Of a stretch of 64,000 bases of DNA, positions 35,158-43,363 are shown piece by piece. The position numbers and the translations under genes are program-made. Origin of the DNA: Amycolatopsis nivea (lineage in GTDB: Bacteria > Actinomycetota > Actinomycetes > Mycobacteriales > Pseudonocardiaceae); the NCBI RefSeq assembly GCF_004522235.1, contig NZ_SDLT01000014.1, forward strand, positions 1-64,000, written 5' to 3'. Each line of letters begins with the position of its first letter. The stretch's first letter is position 1. The notes under the pieces were generated by a model that made no database searches, was not told the origin of the DNA, and worked only from the letters and a program-made list of their open reading frames with translations.

Positions 35158-35583
35158 TCAGCCGACGCGCGGCGCGGGAATCACGACCCCGTCCGCAGGC
35201 CGGTTGCCGCGGTAGCGGGCCACGACGACCCGGACCCCGTTGCGGAACGCGTCCGGCATCGCCGCGAGCACGGTGCTGCGCGGCACCGGACGAGGAACGT
35301 CCAGCCCGGTCATCGGCCGGGCAAGGCCGATCCCGCGGACCGTCCACCGCAGCCGCCCGTCCTTGTCCTGATCGGTGAATTCCAGCGAAACCGGGCGCAA
35401 CGCCGCCACTCGCACGAGCCCGCTGTCCGGCCCGGTCGGGATCAGCACGTCGCCCGCGTCGAGAAGAAGGCAGACCCGCAGGGCAGGCGTCAGCCCGTCG
35501 ATGGCAACGATCCCGCGACGGCCCCGTTCGGGTGACCGGAGCAGCCGGACGCATTCGCGATGCGTCAGCTCCACGTCGTCCAT
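35158..35583 (-). CDS. Pyridoxamine 5'-phosphate oxidase-like flavin-binding protein
   Basis: A 141-residue split-barrel protein. It begins MDDVELTHRECVRLLRSPERGRRGIVAIDG, abbreviated here as the typical helix plus first strand (ECxxLL, GxxGxV) of PNPOx-like proteins, followed by VLIPTGPDSGLVRVA and LRWTVRGIGLARPM. GGGGAGGAG lies 8 bp before the ATG and fixes the start. Members bind FMN or F420 and act as small reductases or stress proteins. Nothing nearby indicates the substrate. Confidence 0.75.
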   Translation of the reverse strand: MDDVELTHRECVRLLRSPERGRRGIVAIDGLTPALRVCLLLDAGDVLIPTGPDSGLVRVAALRPVSLEFTDQDKDGRLRWTVRGIGLARPMTGLDVPRPVPRSTVLAAMPDAFRNGVRVVVARYRGNRPADGVVIPAPRVG

Positions 35584-35796
35584 CGCCCGGCTCCTCCCCT
35601 GCGCTTCGGTGAGCCCAGGATCCCGATTCCGCCTCGCGGAGCGCAAGGACGCCCACCGCCGGACGGCACTTCCTGCCGGAACTCAAGGCTTTCGCGGTCC
35701 GGTGCGGCGCATTTCCCGCTGCTGTTGAACTATTCGCCGGAAAACTCGATCACGCCAGCCTTGTTCACCGGGTCGTGGGACAGGCGCGGCGAGCGC

Positions 35797-36004
35797 TATC
35801 CCGGATCGCGGTACCAGCGGCGATGGACCATCGGCTCCACAGCCAGCACGACGACTGCGGCGGCGAGCGCGACCGTCCAGGCGAGCCAGTGGCGGCTTCG
35901 GCAGCTTGGGCCACGCCGAGGCCAACGCGGCGACGCCCGTTTCGGCAGGCCTGCCTTGGCATCGCGGCATACCGGTCGACGCGTGCGGTGGGTGTGCTCG
36001 CCAT
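35797..36004 (-). pseudogene. Possible broken small membrane-protein gene
   Basis: The minus strand encodes WLAWTVALAAAVVVLAVEP followed by MVHRRWYRDPG and a TAG at 35797-35799, a convincing single transmembrane C-terminus. Upstream, the protein-like text switches frames (ASTPTARVDRYAAMPR, then GVAALASAWPKLPKPP), so no single frame covers it. This may be a small gene with indels. The rest of the 35584-36033 gap shows nothing else I can support. Confidence 0.25.
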
Positions 36005-36033
36005 GCTGGCCGGACCCGCGACTCAGCGGCAGG

Positions 36034-36525
36034 TCAGCTCGCCCCCTGCCGGACGTCCGTCCCGTGCTCGGCGAACGCTTTGAAGTCCCGCATGTGCTGC
36101 TGCGACTGCTTGCGAAACGAGCCGACCATGAGCAGCGCCACCAGTCGCATCAGGGGCCCGTCGAACCGAAACTCGCTCTCGCTCTCCCACAGCGTCTTGT
36201 CCGGACCAGCGTCGACGATCCGATCGCGCTGGGCCTGCCACATCCCTTTGGCGGTGATCTCCCGTTCGTAATGCACGACGACCGACCTGGGCACTGCGCG
36301 GATGTCCGCGGGCTCCAGCCGAGTGATGGTCTCGGTGGCCTCCACCCGCTGTTTGCCCCGCTGGAGCACCACGCGCGAGGTGGTGCCGACCTGGCCGTGT
36401 ACTCCGTTCACCGGTTCGTGCAGAACCAGGCCCCGCAGCCACTTCGCCAGGTGCGCCGGGTCGGAGATCAGCTGGACCACCTTCTCGCGAGGCAGGGCGA
36501 TCTCGATCGAGTTGGCGTACTTCAT
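36034..36525 (-). CDS. SRPBCC/polyketide-cyclase-like protein
   Basis: A 163-residue START-like domain: the N-terminal strand MKYANSIEIALPREKVVQLISDP, abbreviated, then HLAKWLRGLV, central strands with ERxE-type residues, and a long C-terminal helix LMRLVALLMVGSFRKQSQQHM. It starts at ATG after GAAGGA and overlaps the upstream SRPBCC gene by 4 bp. It is the last gene of the ArsR-AHSA1-SRPBCC operon. The ligand is unknown; such proteins bind hydrophobic molecules. Confidence 0.85.
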   Translation of the reverse strand: MKYANSIEIALPREKVVQLISDPAHLAKWLRGLVLHEPVNGVHGQVGTTSRVVLQRGKQRVEATETITRLEPADIRAVPRSVVVHYEREITAKGMWQAQRDRIVDAGPDKTLWESESEFRFDGPLMRLVALLMVGSFRKQSQQHMRDFKAFAEHGTDVRQGAS

Positions 36526-37172
36526 CGCTCGCTTCCTTCGGGGGCGTAGAACGCGGTGGTGGCCGCCACCGCAGCCGCCACGCGATCCGGGTCGCCGCCG
36601 GCAGCCAGGTGAGCTTCGCCCCATGCCGCCGCGCTGCGCCGAGCGAACTCGCGTCCCCCGGACAAGGTCCGGAACTCGTCGTGATCGAGGGTCTCGCCGT
36701 CGGCCAGGAAGCGCGAAAAGGAGAGGAGATGCAGATCCCAGCCCACGCCGCCGGCGCCCGGGCCGTAAGTCGGGAACATGGGCTCCCCGACGGCCGCGGC
36801 GTGGACCAGCTCGAATTCGGTGCCCCCGGCAGTGCCCGGAGACAGCCTCACCTCGACCTCGCTCGTGCCCGGCCACTCGTCGGCCCCGGGCCCGAAGAGC
36901 CAGGACACCCGCAGCCGCCGCGGCGGGTCGCAGGCGAGGATCTCCCCGTGCTCACCGCCGTCCAGCTCGAACGATCCGCCCAGGCGCAGGTCACCGGTCA
37001 CCGGCTTCAGCCAGCGGCCCAACCGCTCGGGGTCGGTGATGGCGTTCCACACCTCGTCGACCGACGCGTCGTAGTCACGCCGCAGCTCGATCGTGTACGC
37101 GTCGCCGGCCGGCAGGGTCGCGGTGCCCATCGCCCGGCGCGCAGCGGCCAGTTCGTCCAGTACGTCCTTCAT
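36522..37172 (-). CDS. AHSA1/SRPBCC-domain protein
   Basis: A 216-residue protein with an AHSA1-like ligand-binding fold (about 25-165). DASVDEVWNAITDPERLGRWLKPVTGDLRLGG, shortened here, is the characteristic start, and the second part contains VSWLFGPGADEWPGTSEVEV. It begins at ATG after GAAAGGA, 1 bp downstream of the ArsR stop, so both are co-transcribed. ArsR-AHSA1 pairs are common and unlinked to metals. The C-terminal 50 residues are helical. Confidence 0.87.
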   Translation of the reverse strand: MKDVLDELAAARRAMGTATLPAGDAYTIELRRDYDASVDEVWNAITDPERLGRWLKPVTGDLRLGGSFELDGGEHGEILACDPPRRLRVSWLFGPGADEWPGTSEVEVRLSPGTAGGTEFELVHAAAVGEPMFPTYGPGAGGVGWDLHLLSFSRFLADGETLDHDEFRTLSGGREFARRSAAAWGEAHLAAGGDPDRVAAAVAATTAFYAPEGSER

Positions 37173-37173
37173 G

Positions 37174-37554
37174 TCATCGTCCTTTCGCTGGCGGACCGGC
37201 CTTGCCGACACCCGAGGTCCGGGATGCTCGCCTGCCGCGGGCCAGCTCAGTGCCCAGGGCATCGAGCCGCTGATTCCAGAACCCGCGAAACCGGTCCAAC
37301 CACTCGTCGACCTCGCTCAGCGGCGAGGGGTCGACGGCGTAGAACCGGCGGGCTCCCTCGGCCCGGACCGAAGCGAACCCGTTCTCGCGCAGAACGCGCA
37401 GATGCTGCGAGACAGCCGGCTGGGACAGTGCGAACTCGGCTCGAATCACGTCGGTGATCGCGCCCGAGGTCTGCTCGCCGTCGGCGAGCAGTTCGAGAAT
37501 GCGGCGGCGCACCGGGTCGCCGAGAATGTCGAACGCGTGCACTACCCGGATCAT
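37174..37554 (-). CDS. ArsR-family repressor
   Basis: A 126-residue winged-helix protein: FDILGDPVRRRILELLADG, ALSQPAVSQHLRVLRENGFA and RRFYAVDPSPLSEVDEWL. There are no metal-binding cysteines, in line with the AHSA1-associated subgroup. It is the first gene of a three-gene operon with the two SRPBCC proteins, and probably autoregulates it. The promoter lies in the A+T-enriched stretch just upstream (about 37557-37600), which contains a TATATAAG element. Confidence 0.9.
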   Translation of the reverse strand: MIRVVHAFDILGDPVRRRILELLADGEQTSGAITDVIRAEFALSQPAVSQHLRVLRENGFASVRAEGARRFYAVDPSPLSEVDEWLDRFRGFWNQRLDALGTELARGRRASRTSGVGKAGPPAKGR

Positions 37555-37731
37555 ACCGGCTCTCGCTTATATAAGCCAGCGCCGGTACTTGGTCCATCCA
37601 CGGTGTCGGCGCCCGATCCGTCTCGCCAATGCCGGTGTCGACCGAGACCTGCTCCCGGCGTCAGCAAGACCGATGTAGTCACCCAGCCCGCAACGCGCCG
37701 GTGCCATTGGCCGCACGGTGAAACCCGGCCG

Positions 37732-38379
37732 TCAGGGCAGGTCGGCGGTGAGCAGGCGCAGGCCCTGTTCGAAGAGGTCGGTCAGGTCGGTTCCGGTCAG
37801 ATGGTCTTGGGCCTCGGCGAGGTGTGGATAGTCGCCGTCTTGGATTGCTTCGCGCAGGTGGCCGATGTCGGCGGGCAGGTCCGGGCCGGACTGGATTGCT
37901 GCTTGTTCTTCGAGGGTGTGGCCGGTTGCGAAGTGCAGGACCAGCAGCGCAGTTTTCATCGCCGCTGCGGCGTCGAGGCCGGTTTCCCGCAACGCGCCGT
38001 TGAGGGCTTCGGCGAAGCCCAGGGTGTTCGGCCCGATGGCGTGCGTGCCCGCGTACACCCGCGCACCGTCGCGATAGGACAGAAGTGCGGTGCGCAGGCT
38101 TCTCATCAGGGCCAGCACCCGTTCGCGCGGCTCGGCAATTCCGTCGGCGGCGGTGCGGCAGCCGTCCAGCATCGACTCGGCCATGGCGGTCAGCAAGGCC
38201 GTTTTGGTCGGGAAGTAGCCGTAAAGCGTCCCCACCTGGACGCCGACCGCGGTGGCCAGTTTCCGCATGGTGAGCGCGTCGAGGCCCTCTTCGTCGAGCA
38301 GCCGGAGCGCGGCGGCGGTGACGTGGGCCCGGTCGGCGGCGGGCGGGCGTCCTCGGGTGCGGGGCTGGTGCGCGGTCAT
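37732..38379 (-). CDS. TetR-family repressor
   Basis: A 215-residue protein. The N-terminal HTH (about 18-65) has ALRLLDEEGLDALTMRKLATAVGVQVGTLYGYFPTKTAL, abbreviated, typical of the TetR_C-containing drug/ligand group. The C-terminal all-helical domain includes THAIGPNTLGFAEALNG and the His of LHFATGHTLEEQA. It diverges from the flavin monooxygenase gene with a palindrome between them, the classical layout of a TetR repressor and the enzyme that modifies its ligand. Confidence 0.92.
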   Translation of the reverse strand: MTAHQPRTRGRPPAADRAHVTAAALRLLDEEGLDALTMRKLATAVGVQVGTLYGYFPTKTALLTAMAESMLDGCRTAADGIAEPRERVLALMRSLRTALLSYRDGARVYAGTHAIGPNTLGFAEALNGALRETGLDAAAAMKTALLVLHFATGHTLEEQAAIQSGPDLPADIGHLREAIQDGDYPHLAEAQDHLTGTDLTDLFEQGLRLLTADLP

Positions 38380-38448
38380 GGCGTGGCCAGCCTAGCAGCG
38401 TGTTTGACAGCTTCGCGCTTCCTCAGGACACTGGCGGCAGGCTTAAAT

Positions 38449-38459
38449 GAACGTTGTTC
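38449..38459. promoter_or_regulatory. Candidate TetR operator GAACGTTGTTC
   Basis: An 11-bp inverted repeat (GAAC-GTT-GTTC) lies in an A+T-rich patch 21 bp upstream of the monooxygenase start and 70 bp from the divergent TetR start. Its placement suggests that TetR represses the oxygenase operon by covering its promoter or ribosome site. Confidence 0.45.
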
Positions 38460-38479
38460 GGAAAATAATGGAGGCGGCT

Positions 38480-39928
38480 GTGGACACCGAGGTCGTGATC
38501 AGTGGGGCGGGCCCGACGGGGCTGCTGCTCGGCGCGGAACTGGCGCTGGCCGGGGTGCGGGTCCGGATCCTCGAACGGCAGCAGGCGCGGCACGGCCAGT
38601 CGCGCGCGCTCACGCTGCATCCGCGCAGCATCGAGATGCTCGAACTGCGCGGCATCGCCGACCGGTTCCTCGCCCAGGGCCGCACCGTCCCGAGCTGGCA
38701 TTTCGCCGGGCTCTCGCGGAAGCTCGACTTCTCCGCGCTGGACACCCGGCACGGCTACACGCTGTTCCTGGAGCAGGCGCGGACCGAGCAGCTGCTCGGA
38801 GAACGCGCACGCGAGCTCGGCGTCGAAATCTCGTACGGACACGAAGTCGTGTCGCTCGTCCAGGACGACGACGGGGTCGATGTCACGGGCATCGGGCCAG
38901 ACGGGGACTTCCGGCTTCGCGCCGCGTATCTCGTGGGCTGCGACGGCGGCCGGAGCAAGGTCCGGGAGTCCGCCGGCATCGGTTTCCCGGGTTCGGACGG
39001 CACGATGAGCTCGATGCTCGGCGACTTCGCGGTCGTCGACCAGGAAGCGATCGCCGCGGCCGGGCGCGTTCCGCTGCTGATCGCCCCGCTTTCCGGAGGG
39101 CTGACCCGCATCGTGATCACCAGTCCGGAGCGCATGCGCGTCCCGGCAACGGAACCCGTGACGTTCGAGGAGTTCCGCGCCACCCTGGTGGAGCTGACGG
39201 GCACCTCCTTCGGCATCGCGGAGCCGCGCTGGCTTTCGCGCTTCGGCAACGCCACCCGGCTGGCCGAGCATTACCGGTCCGGCCGCGTTTTCCTCGCGGG
39301 CGACGCGGCGCACATCCATTTCCCGGCGGCGGGCCAGGGCCTCAACACCGGCCTGCAGGACGCGATGAACCTCGGCTGGAAACTCGCCGCCGACCTCAAC
39401 GGCTGGGCGCCGCCGGGCCTGCTCGACACCTACCACGCGGAGCGTTTCCCGGTGGGGCAACTGGTCGCCGACAACACCCAAGCCCAGACGCTGCTGCTGG
39501 AACTCACCCTGGTCCCCGACTACCAGCGCCCGGTCGCCGCGCTGCGCGGACTGCTGGATTCGTTGCTCGAAATCCCTGAGGTCAACGCCCGGCTGGCCGG
39601 TCTGGTGTCCGCCCTGTCGACGTCCTATCCAGCACCCGACGGCGACCCGCTCGTCGGCACCCGGGCGCCCGGCCGGATGCTCGGGTCGCAAGGCGCGAAT
39701 CTGTTGCACGACGGCACTTTCGGCTACTTCGGAGACGGCGCGGAGCAGGTCGCCGAAGGCTGGAAAGACCGGATCACGGCGACCAGCACCCGACCCGAGA
39801 ACCTCAGCGAACTCCTCGTCCGGCCGGACGGCCACATCGCATGGGTCCGCCGCGAAACCGATCCGCCGGACGCCGCGCTCCGGGAAGCCGCGATCACCGC
39901 CTGGGCCGGCGCGGCGGCGCGGCGATGA
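38480..39928 (+). CDS. FAD-dependent aromatic/antibiotic monooxygenase (TetX/Rox/PgaE type)
   Basis: A 482-residue protein. I prefer GTG 38480, five bases after GGAGG, over an ATG 12 bp upstream; it yields VDTEVVISGAGPTGLLLG with the FAD GxGxxG. The DG motif is CDGGRSKVRESAGI, and the GD motif is LAGDAAHIHFPAAGQGLNTGLQDA. The C-terminal thioredoxin-like domain is short. Related enzymes hydroxylate polyketides or inactivate rifampicin and tetracycline. It is the first gene of a three-gene operon opposite a TetR repressor, so resistance to or degradation of a polyketide is plausible. Confidence 0.9.
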   Translation: MDTEVVISGAGPTGLLLGAELALAGVRVRILERQQARHGQSRALTLHPRSIEMLELRGIADRFLAQGRTVPSWHFAGLSRKLDFSALDTRHGYTLFLEQARTEQLLGERARELGVEISYGHEVVSLVQDDDGVDVTGIGPDGDFRLRAAYLVGCDGGRSKVRESAGIGFPGSDGTMSSMLGDFAVVDQEAIAAAGRVPLLIAPLSGGLTRIVITSPERMRVPATEPVTFEEFRATLVELTGTSFGIAEPRWLSRFGNATRLAEHYRSGRVFLAGDAAHIHFPAAGQGLNTGLQDAMNLGWKLAADLNGWAPPGLLDTYHAERFPVGQLVADNTQAQTLLLELTLVPDYQRPVAALRGLLDSLLEIPEVNARLAGLVSALSTSYPAPDGDPLVGTRAPGRMLGSQGANLLHDGTFGYFGDGAEQVAEGWKDRITATSTRPENLSELLVRPDGHIAWVRRETDPPDAALREAAITAWAGAAARR

Positions 39929-40314
39929 CCGAGTACCTGACCCCTCCCGGGCTGCACCGCATCCCCGGAGCCTTCACCCCGGTCGTGCGCGTCGCCGACC
40001 TCGTTTTCCTTTCCGGGCAAGTCGCCTGGGACGAGCACGGGAACCTCTGCGGCGAGGACCACGCGACCCAGATGCGGCGGATCGCGCACAACCTCGACGT
40101 CGCGCTCGCCGCCGCCGGCTGCGGCCGCGAGGACATCGTCAAGGAAACCGTTTACGTCGTGGACTATCGCCCCGAGCTGCTCTCCGGACTCTTCGCCGCA
40201 CTGCGCGAAGGAATGCCCGCAGCTCCGGCGAGCACCCTGGTCGGAGTCGCCGCGCTGTTCGTCCCCGACGTACTGGTCGAGGTCGACGTCATCGCGAAGG
40301 TGCCCGCGCCATGA
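39925..40314 (+). CDS. RidA/YjgF-family protein
   Basis: A 129-residue protein with the RidA pattern: FTPVVRVADLVFLSGQVAWDEHG, abbreviated, NLDVALAAAGCGREDIVKETVYV and PASTLVGVAALFVPDVLVEVDVIA. The usual catalytic Arg of RidA in the C-terminal segment is not present in the expected form, so enamine deaminase activity is uncertain. The ATG overlaps the stop of the monooxygenase gene. RidA-like proteins next to oxygenases often act on reactive intermediates. Confidence 0.88.
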   Translation: MTEYLTPPGLHRIPGAFTPVVRVADLVFLSGQVAWDEHGNLCGEDHATQMRRIAHNLDVALAAAGCGREDIVKETVYVVDYRPELLSGLFAALREGMPAAPASTLVGVAALFVPDVLVEVDVIAKVPAP

Positions 40315-40970
40315 GCCACTACGTCCTGGTGCACGGCTCGTGGTGCGGCGGCTGGATATGGGACCGGATCGCGGCGCGGTTGTCCCAGCAAGGGCACACT
40401 GTCGCCGCGCCCACGCTCACCGGCCTCGGATTGCGGCAGCACCTCGACGAAGTCGGGCAACTGCTCGAAGACCAGGTCGTCCTCGTCGGCCACAGTTACG
40501 GCGGGATGGTCGTCGCCGGGCTCGCGGACGCGCATCCCGAGCAGGTGCGCGAAGCGATCTACCTCGACGCTTTCCTTCCCTCGCCCGGCGAATCCGCGTT
40601 CGACCTCATGCCGGTCCTGCGTCGGCTGTTCGCCGAAGCGGCGCAGTCTCACGACCCGTCGGGCCGGGCCGTTCCGCCGTTCGGGCTCGACGCGCTCGGA
40701 TTCACCGAGTCTGCCGTGGTCTCCCGGCTGCGGCCGATCGACCTCGCCAGCCACGAAGAACCCCTGCCGCCGTCCTCGGCCACGCGGCCGCCTGGCCGCT
40801 ACGTTCTTTTCGGCGAGCATTCTCCTTTCTCGGTTATGTCTGCCCGCGCTCGGGAGCAGGGCATGGAATGCCGGACCGTCGCGACCGGCCACTTAGGACT
40901 GTGGACAGCGGCCGCCGAAGTGTGCGCGGCCATGACCGGGCCGGAGGGATCTCTTCCCGGACGTCGCTGA
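40311..40970 (+). CDS. Alpha/beta-hydrolase
   Basis: A 219-residue compact hydrolase. HGSWCGGWIWD is the oxyanion strand, GHSYGGMV contains the nucleophile Ser (about residue 62), and a His sits in TGHLGLW near the C-terminus. The HGxWxGGW start resembles the pyrethroid/polyketide hydrolase and salicylate-esterase group. It is coupled by ATGA to RidA and ends the operon. It could cleave the product of the monooxygenase. Confidence 0.88.
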   Translation: MSHYVLVHGSWCGGWIWDRIAARLSQQGHTVAAPTLTGLGLRQHLDEVGQLLEDQVVLVGHSYGGMVVAGLADAHPEQVREAIYLDAFLPSPGESAFDLMPVLRRLFAEAAQSHDPSGRAVPPFGLDALGFTESAVVSRLRPIDLASHEEPLPPSSATRPPGRYVLFGEHSPFSVMSARAREQGMECRTVATGHLGLWTAAAEVCAAMTGPEGSLPGRR

Positions 40971-41030
40971 GGCAGCGAGGTCCGGACACCCGGGGCGTGC
41001 CGGGCACACGGCGCGTCCCGCCGCGATCGG

Positions 41031-41239
41031 CGAGCCCGTCCGGATCAGACCGGGCAGACCCCTGGCCCGGCAGCGCACCGCCGCGCGAGTCCAGCCCGTA
41101 ACGAGCCCATCCGGATCAAGCCGGGCGGATCTCTGGCCCGGCAGCGCAGCACCGTAAGTCCAGCTCCTAACGAGCCCGACCGGGCCACGCCGGGCGGCCC
41201 GCTGGTCCGGCAGCGCTCCGTCGCGAACCCAGCCTCTGG
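41031..41239. repeat. Three decayed tandem repeats of about 70 bp
   Basis: Units begin with CGAGCCC at 41031, 41102 and 41171 (71, 69 and about 69 bp). Each continues with a CCGGGC-rich core, then CCTGGCCCGGCAGCGC or a close variant, and ends around CCAGCCCGTAA. They differ by substitutions and small indels. The 40971-41641 gap also contains the promoter of the M4 protease gene and no gene I can support. Confidence 0.7.
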
Positions 41240-41641
41240 TCCGGGGCATGCGAACGCGCCGAGTTCGCCTGGCAGCAATGCTTCGCCGACCCGCGGCAGG
41301 CAGCGCCGCACTCGCACTCGCACTGGCGGTCCCCGCCGGGGAACGACCTTCCGCTGGCCCGGCCTTTCCGCCGTCCGGACTCTTCCGACATTCGTACGGC
41401 ACCCGGGACATTCCCTACGAAAGTCGCCCAGTGCCCGAAAACGCGAAAAATCCCAGCACCGGCAACGCATATACGAATTGACCGCTGAATCCGGAACATT
41501 CCGTTGGTCCGTTTGGAGCATTGACGCTCCCGGGCGCCGATCCTTTACTCGACTGTGCTCGGCCGCATACCCACCGTGAGCAGCCGGGCGTGTTCCCTCT
41601 CCCCGCACCCACCGTCCTGCCTTCAGGGAAGGAAGACCTCG

Positions 41642-43255
41642 ATGCCCCATCGCGGACTCACCACGGGCCTGGCGGCCGCCGCCGGTCTCGCCCTGTCCCT
41701 CGCGTTGCCGTCGGTCCCGGCGAGCGCAGCCTCCCCAGCCCAGCCCGTTTCCCCGGACGTCGCCGCCGCTCGCGCCGCCGACCAGGCGGTCGCCTCCGGG
41801 CTCGGCGGGCTCAGCCGCGGCCCGGCGGAGGCGTTCCGGCGCGTCGGCCAGACCGCGGGCGACGCCGGGCTCTTCTACAGCGCCTACGAGCGCACCTACC
41901 AAGGCCTGCGGGTCGTCGGCGGGGACGCGGTCGTCGTCGCGGACGGGGCCGGCAACGTCCGGGACACCAGCGCCGCGGAAACCGCGCCCATCGCCGTCGG
42001 GACGCAAGCCGTTCTCGACGCCGCGAAGGCTGCCTCCACGGCACGCGCCCAACTGCCCACTGTGGACAGTGTGAGCACGCCCGAAAAGGTGGTGCTGGCC
42101 GGGGCGAATCCGAAACTGGCGTACGAGGTCGTCGTCACCGGGCGCACGGCCACGGCGCCGAGCAGGCTGCACGTGTTCGTCGACGCCGCCACCGGCGCGG
42201 TGCTCGACCAGCGGGACGACATCAAGACCTTCAGCTCCGGGGCGAAGTCCCAGGCGCGGCCGAACGCGGTGAACGCGGCGGGCACCGGCAACAGCTACTA
42301 CGTCGGCACCGTCTCCATCGACACCACCGGATCCGGCAGCTCGTACTCGATGCGCGACCCGGGCCGCCCGGGCATCAGCTGCGGCCGCGAGGGCGGGTCT
42401 GTCTACAGTGGACCGGACAACAGCTGGGGCAACGGTTCCGGGACGAACCTCGAGACCGGCTGCGTCGACACCCTTTTCAGCGTCCAGACCGAATGGAAGA
42501 TGCTGAAGGACTGGCTGGGCCGCAACGGCATCAACGGCAGCGGGCGCGGCTACCCGGCGTCCGTCGGCCTGAACGACGTCAACGCTTACTGGGACGGCTC
42601 TTCGACCCACTTCGGGCACTCTCAGGACAACCGGCGCCAGGCCACGTCGATGGACGTCGTCGGCCACGAGTTCGGGCACGGCATCTTCCAGACCACGCCG
42701 GGCGGCGCGGGTTCCGGCAACGAGAACGGCGGCTTGAACGAGTCGACCGGCGACATCTTCGGCGCGATGACCGAGGCATACGCGAACAACGCGAAGGACC
42801 GGCCCGACTACGAGGTCGGCGAAGGCGTCAACCTGGTCGGCCAGGGCCCGATCCGCTACATGTACAACCCGTCGAAGGTCGGCGACCCGAACTGCTACTC
42901 GTCGTCGATCCCGAGCACCGAGGTGCACGCCGCGGCCGGTCCGCAGAACCACTGGTTCTACCTGCTCGCCGAGGGCTCGAACCCGGGCGGCGGCAAGCCG
43001 GCCAGCCCGACCTGCAACAACAGCAGCGTCACCGGGATCGGCATCCAGAAGGCCGCCAAGATCTTCTACAACGGCCTGCTGAAGAAGACCTCGTCGTGGA
43101 ACCACAAGGCGGCCCGCAAGGCGACGCTCCAGGCCGCGATCGCGCTCTACCCGGGCAGCTGCACCGAGTTCAACGCCACCAAGGCAGCTTGGAACGCCGT
43201 CTCCGTCCCCGCGGTGTCCGGCGAGCCGACCTGCACGACGCGCACCACGCGCTGA
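41642..43255 (+). CDS. Secreted M4-family (thermolysin-like) metalloprotease
   Basis: A 537-residue preproenzyme. The start at ATG, after GGAAGGAA, gives a Sec signal peptide with a Leu/Ala core ending near ASAASPA. A FTP/PepSY-type propeptide runs to about 190. The catalytic domain has HEFGH (His342, Glu343, His346) as zinc ligands and base, with the third ligand Glu in NESTGD, and a C-terminal helix domain with HAAAGPQNHWFYLLAEG containing the His of the active site. It is exported and digests extracellular protein. A strong hairpin follows the gene. Confidence 0.95.
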   Translation: MPHRGLTTGLAAAAGLALSLALPSVPASAASPAQPVSPDVAAARAADQAVASGLGGLSRGPAEAFRRVGQTAGDAGLFYSAYERTYQGLRVVGGDAVVVADGAGNVRDTSAAETAPIAVGTQAVLDAAKAASTARAQLPTVDSVSTPEKVVLAGANPKLAYEVVVTGRTATAPSRLHVFVDAATGAVLDQRDDIKTFSSGAKSQARPNAVNAAGTGNSYYVGTVSIDTTGSGSSYSMRDPGRPGISCGREGGSVYSGPDNSWGNGSGTNLETGCVDTLFSVQTEWKMLKDWLGRNGINGSGRGYPASVGLNDVNAYWDGSSTHFGHSQDNRRQATSMDVVGHEFGHGIFQTTPGGAGSGNENGGLNESTGDIFGAMTEAYANNAKDRPDYEVGEGVNLVGQGPIRYMYNPSKVGDPNCYSSSIPSTEVHAAAGPQNHWFYLLAEGSNPGGGKPASPTCNNSSVTGIGIQKAAKIFYNGLLKKTSSWNHKAARKATLQAAIALYPGSCTEFNATKAAWNAVSVPAVSGEPTCTTRTTR

Positions 43256-43263
43256 CCTGACGC

Positions 43264-43302
43264 GGCCGGGTCCCGCTCGCCGCCGCGCGACGGGACCCGG
43301 CC
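43264..43302 (+). terminator. Strong hairpin after the M4 protease gene
   Basis: GGCCGGGTCCCG (43264-43275) and CGGGACCCGGCC (43291-43302) form a perfect 12-bp stem with a 15-base loop. No U-tract follows, as is usual for actinomycete terminators. It probably separates the M4 and M28 transcripts or protects the first from decay. Confidence 0.75.
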
Positions 43303-43363
43303 TGCCCGGCCAATCCCCCGAGAACACCCGCTCTCCCCACCCCAACCGAAGGAACGCACCGTC

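Noticed and set aside
40893-41411. Minus-strand frame across the 70-bp repeats.
   Set aside because: The peptide repeats follow from the DNA repeats, the frame overlaps the end of the hydrolase gene, and no ribosome site supports it.
41248-41481. Small plus-strand frame with a signal-peptide-like start before the M4 protease.
   Set aside because: Codon use is atypical, there is no ribosome site, and it overlaps the repeat tract and probable promoter.
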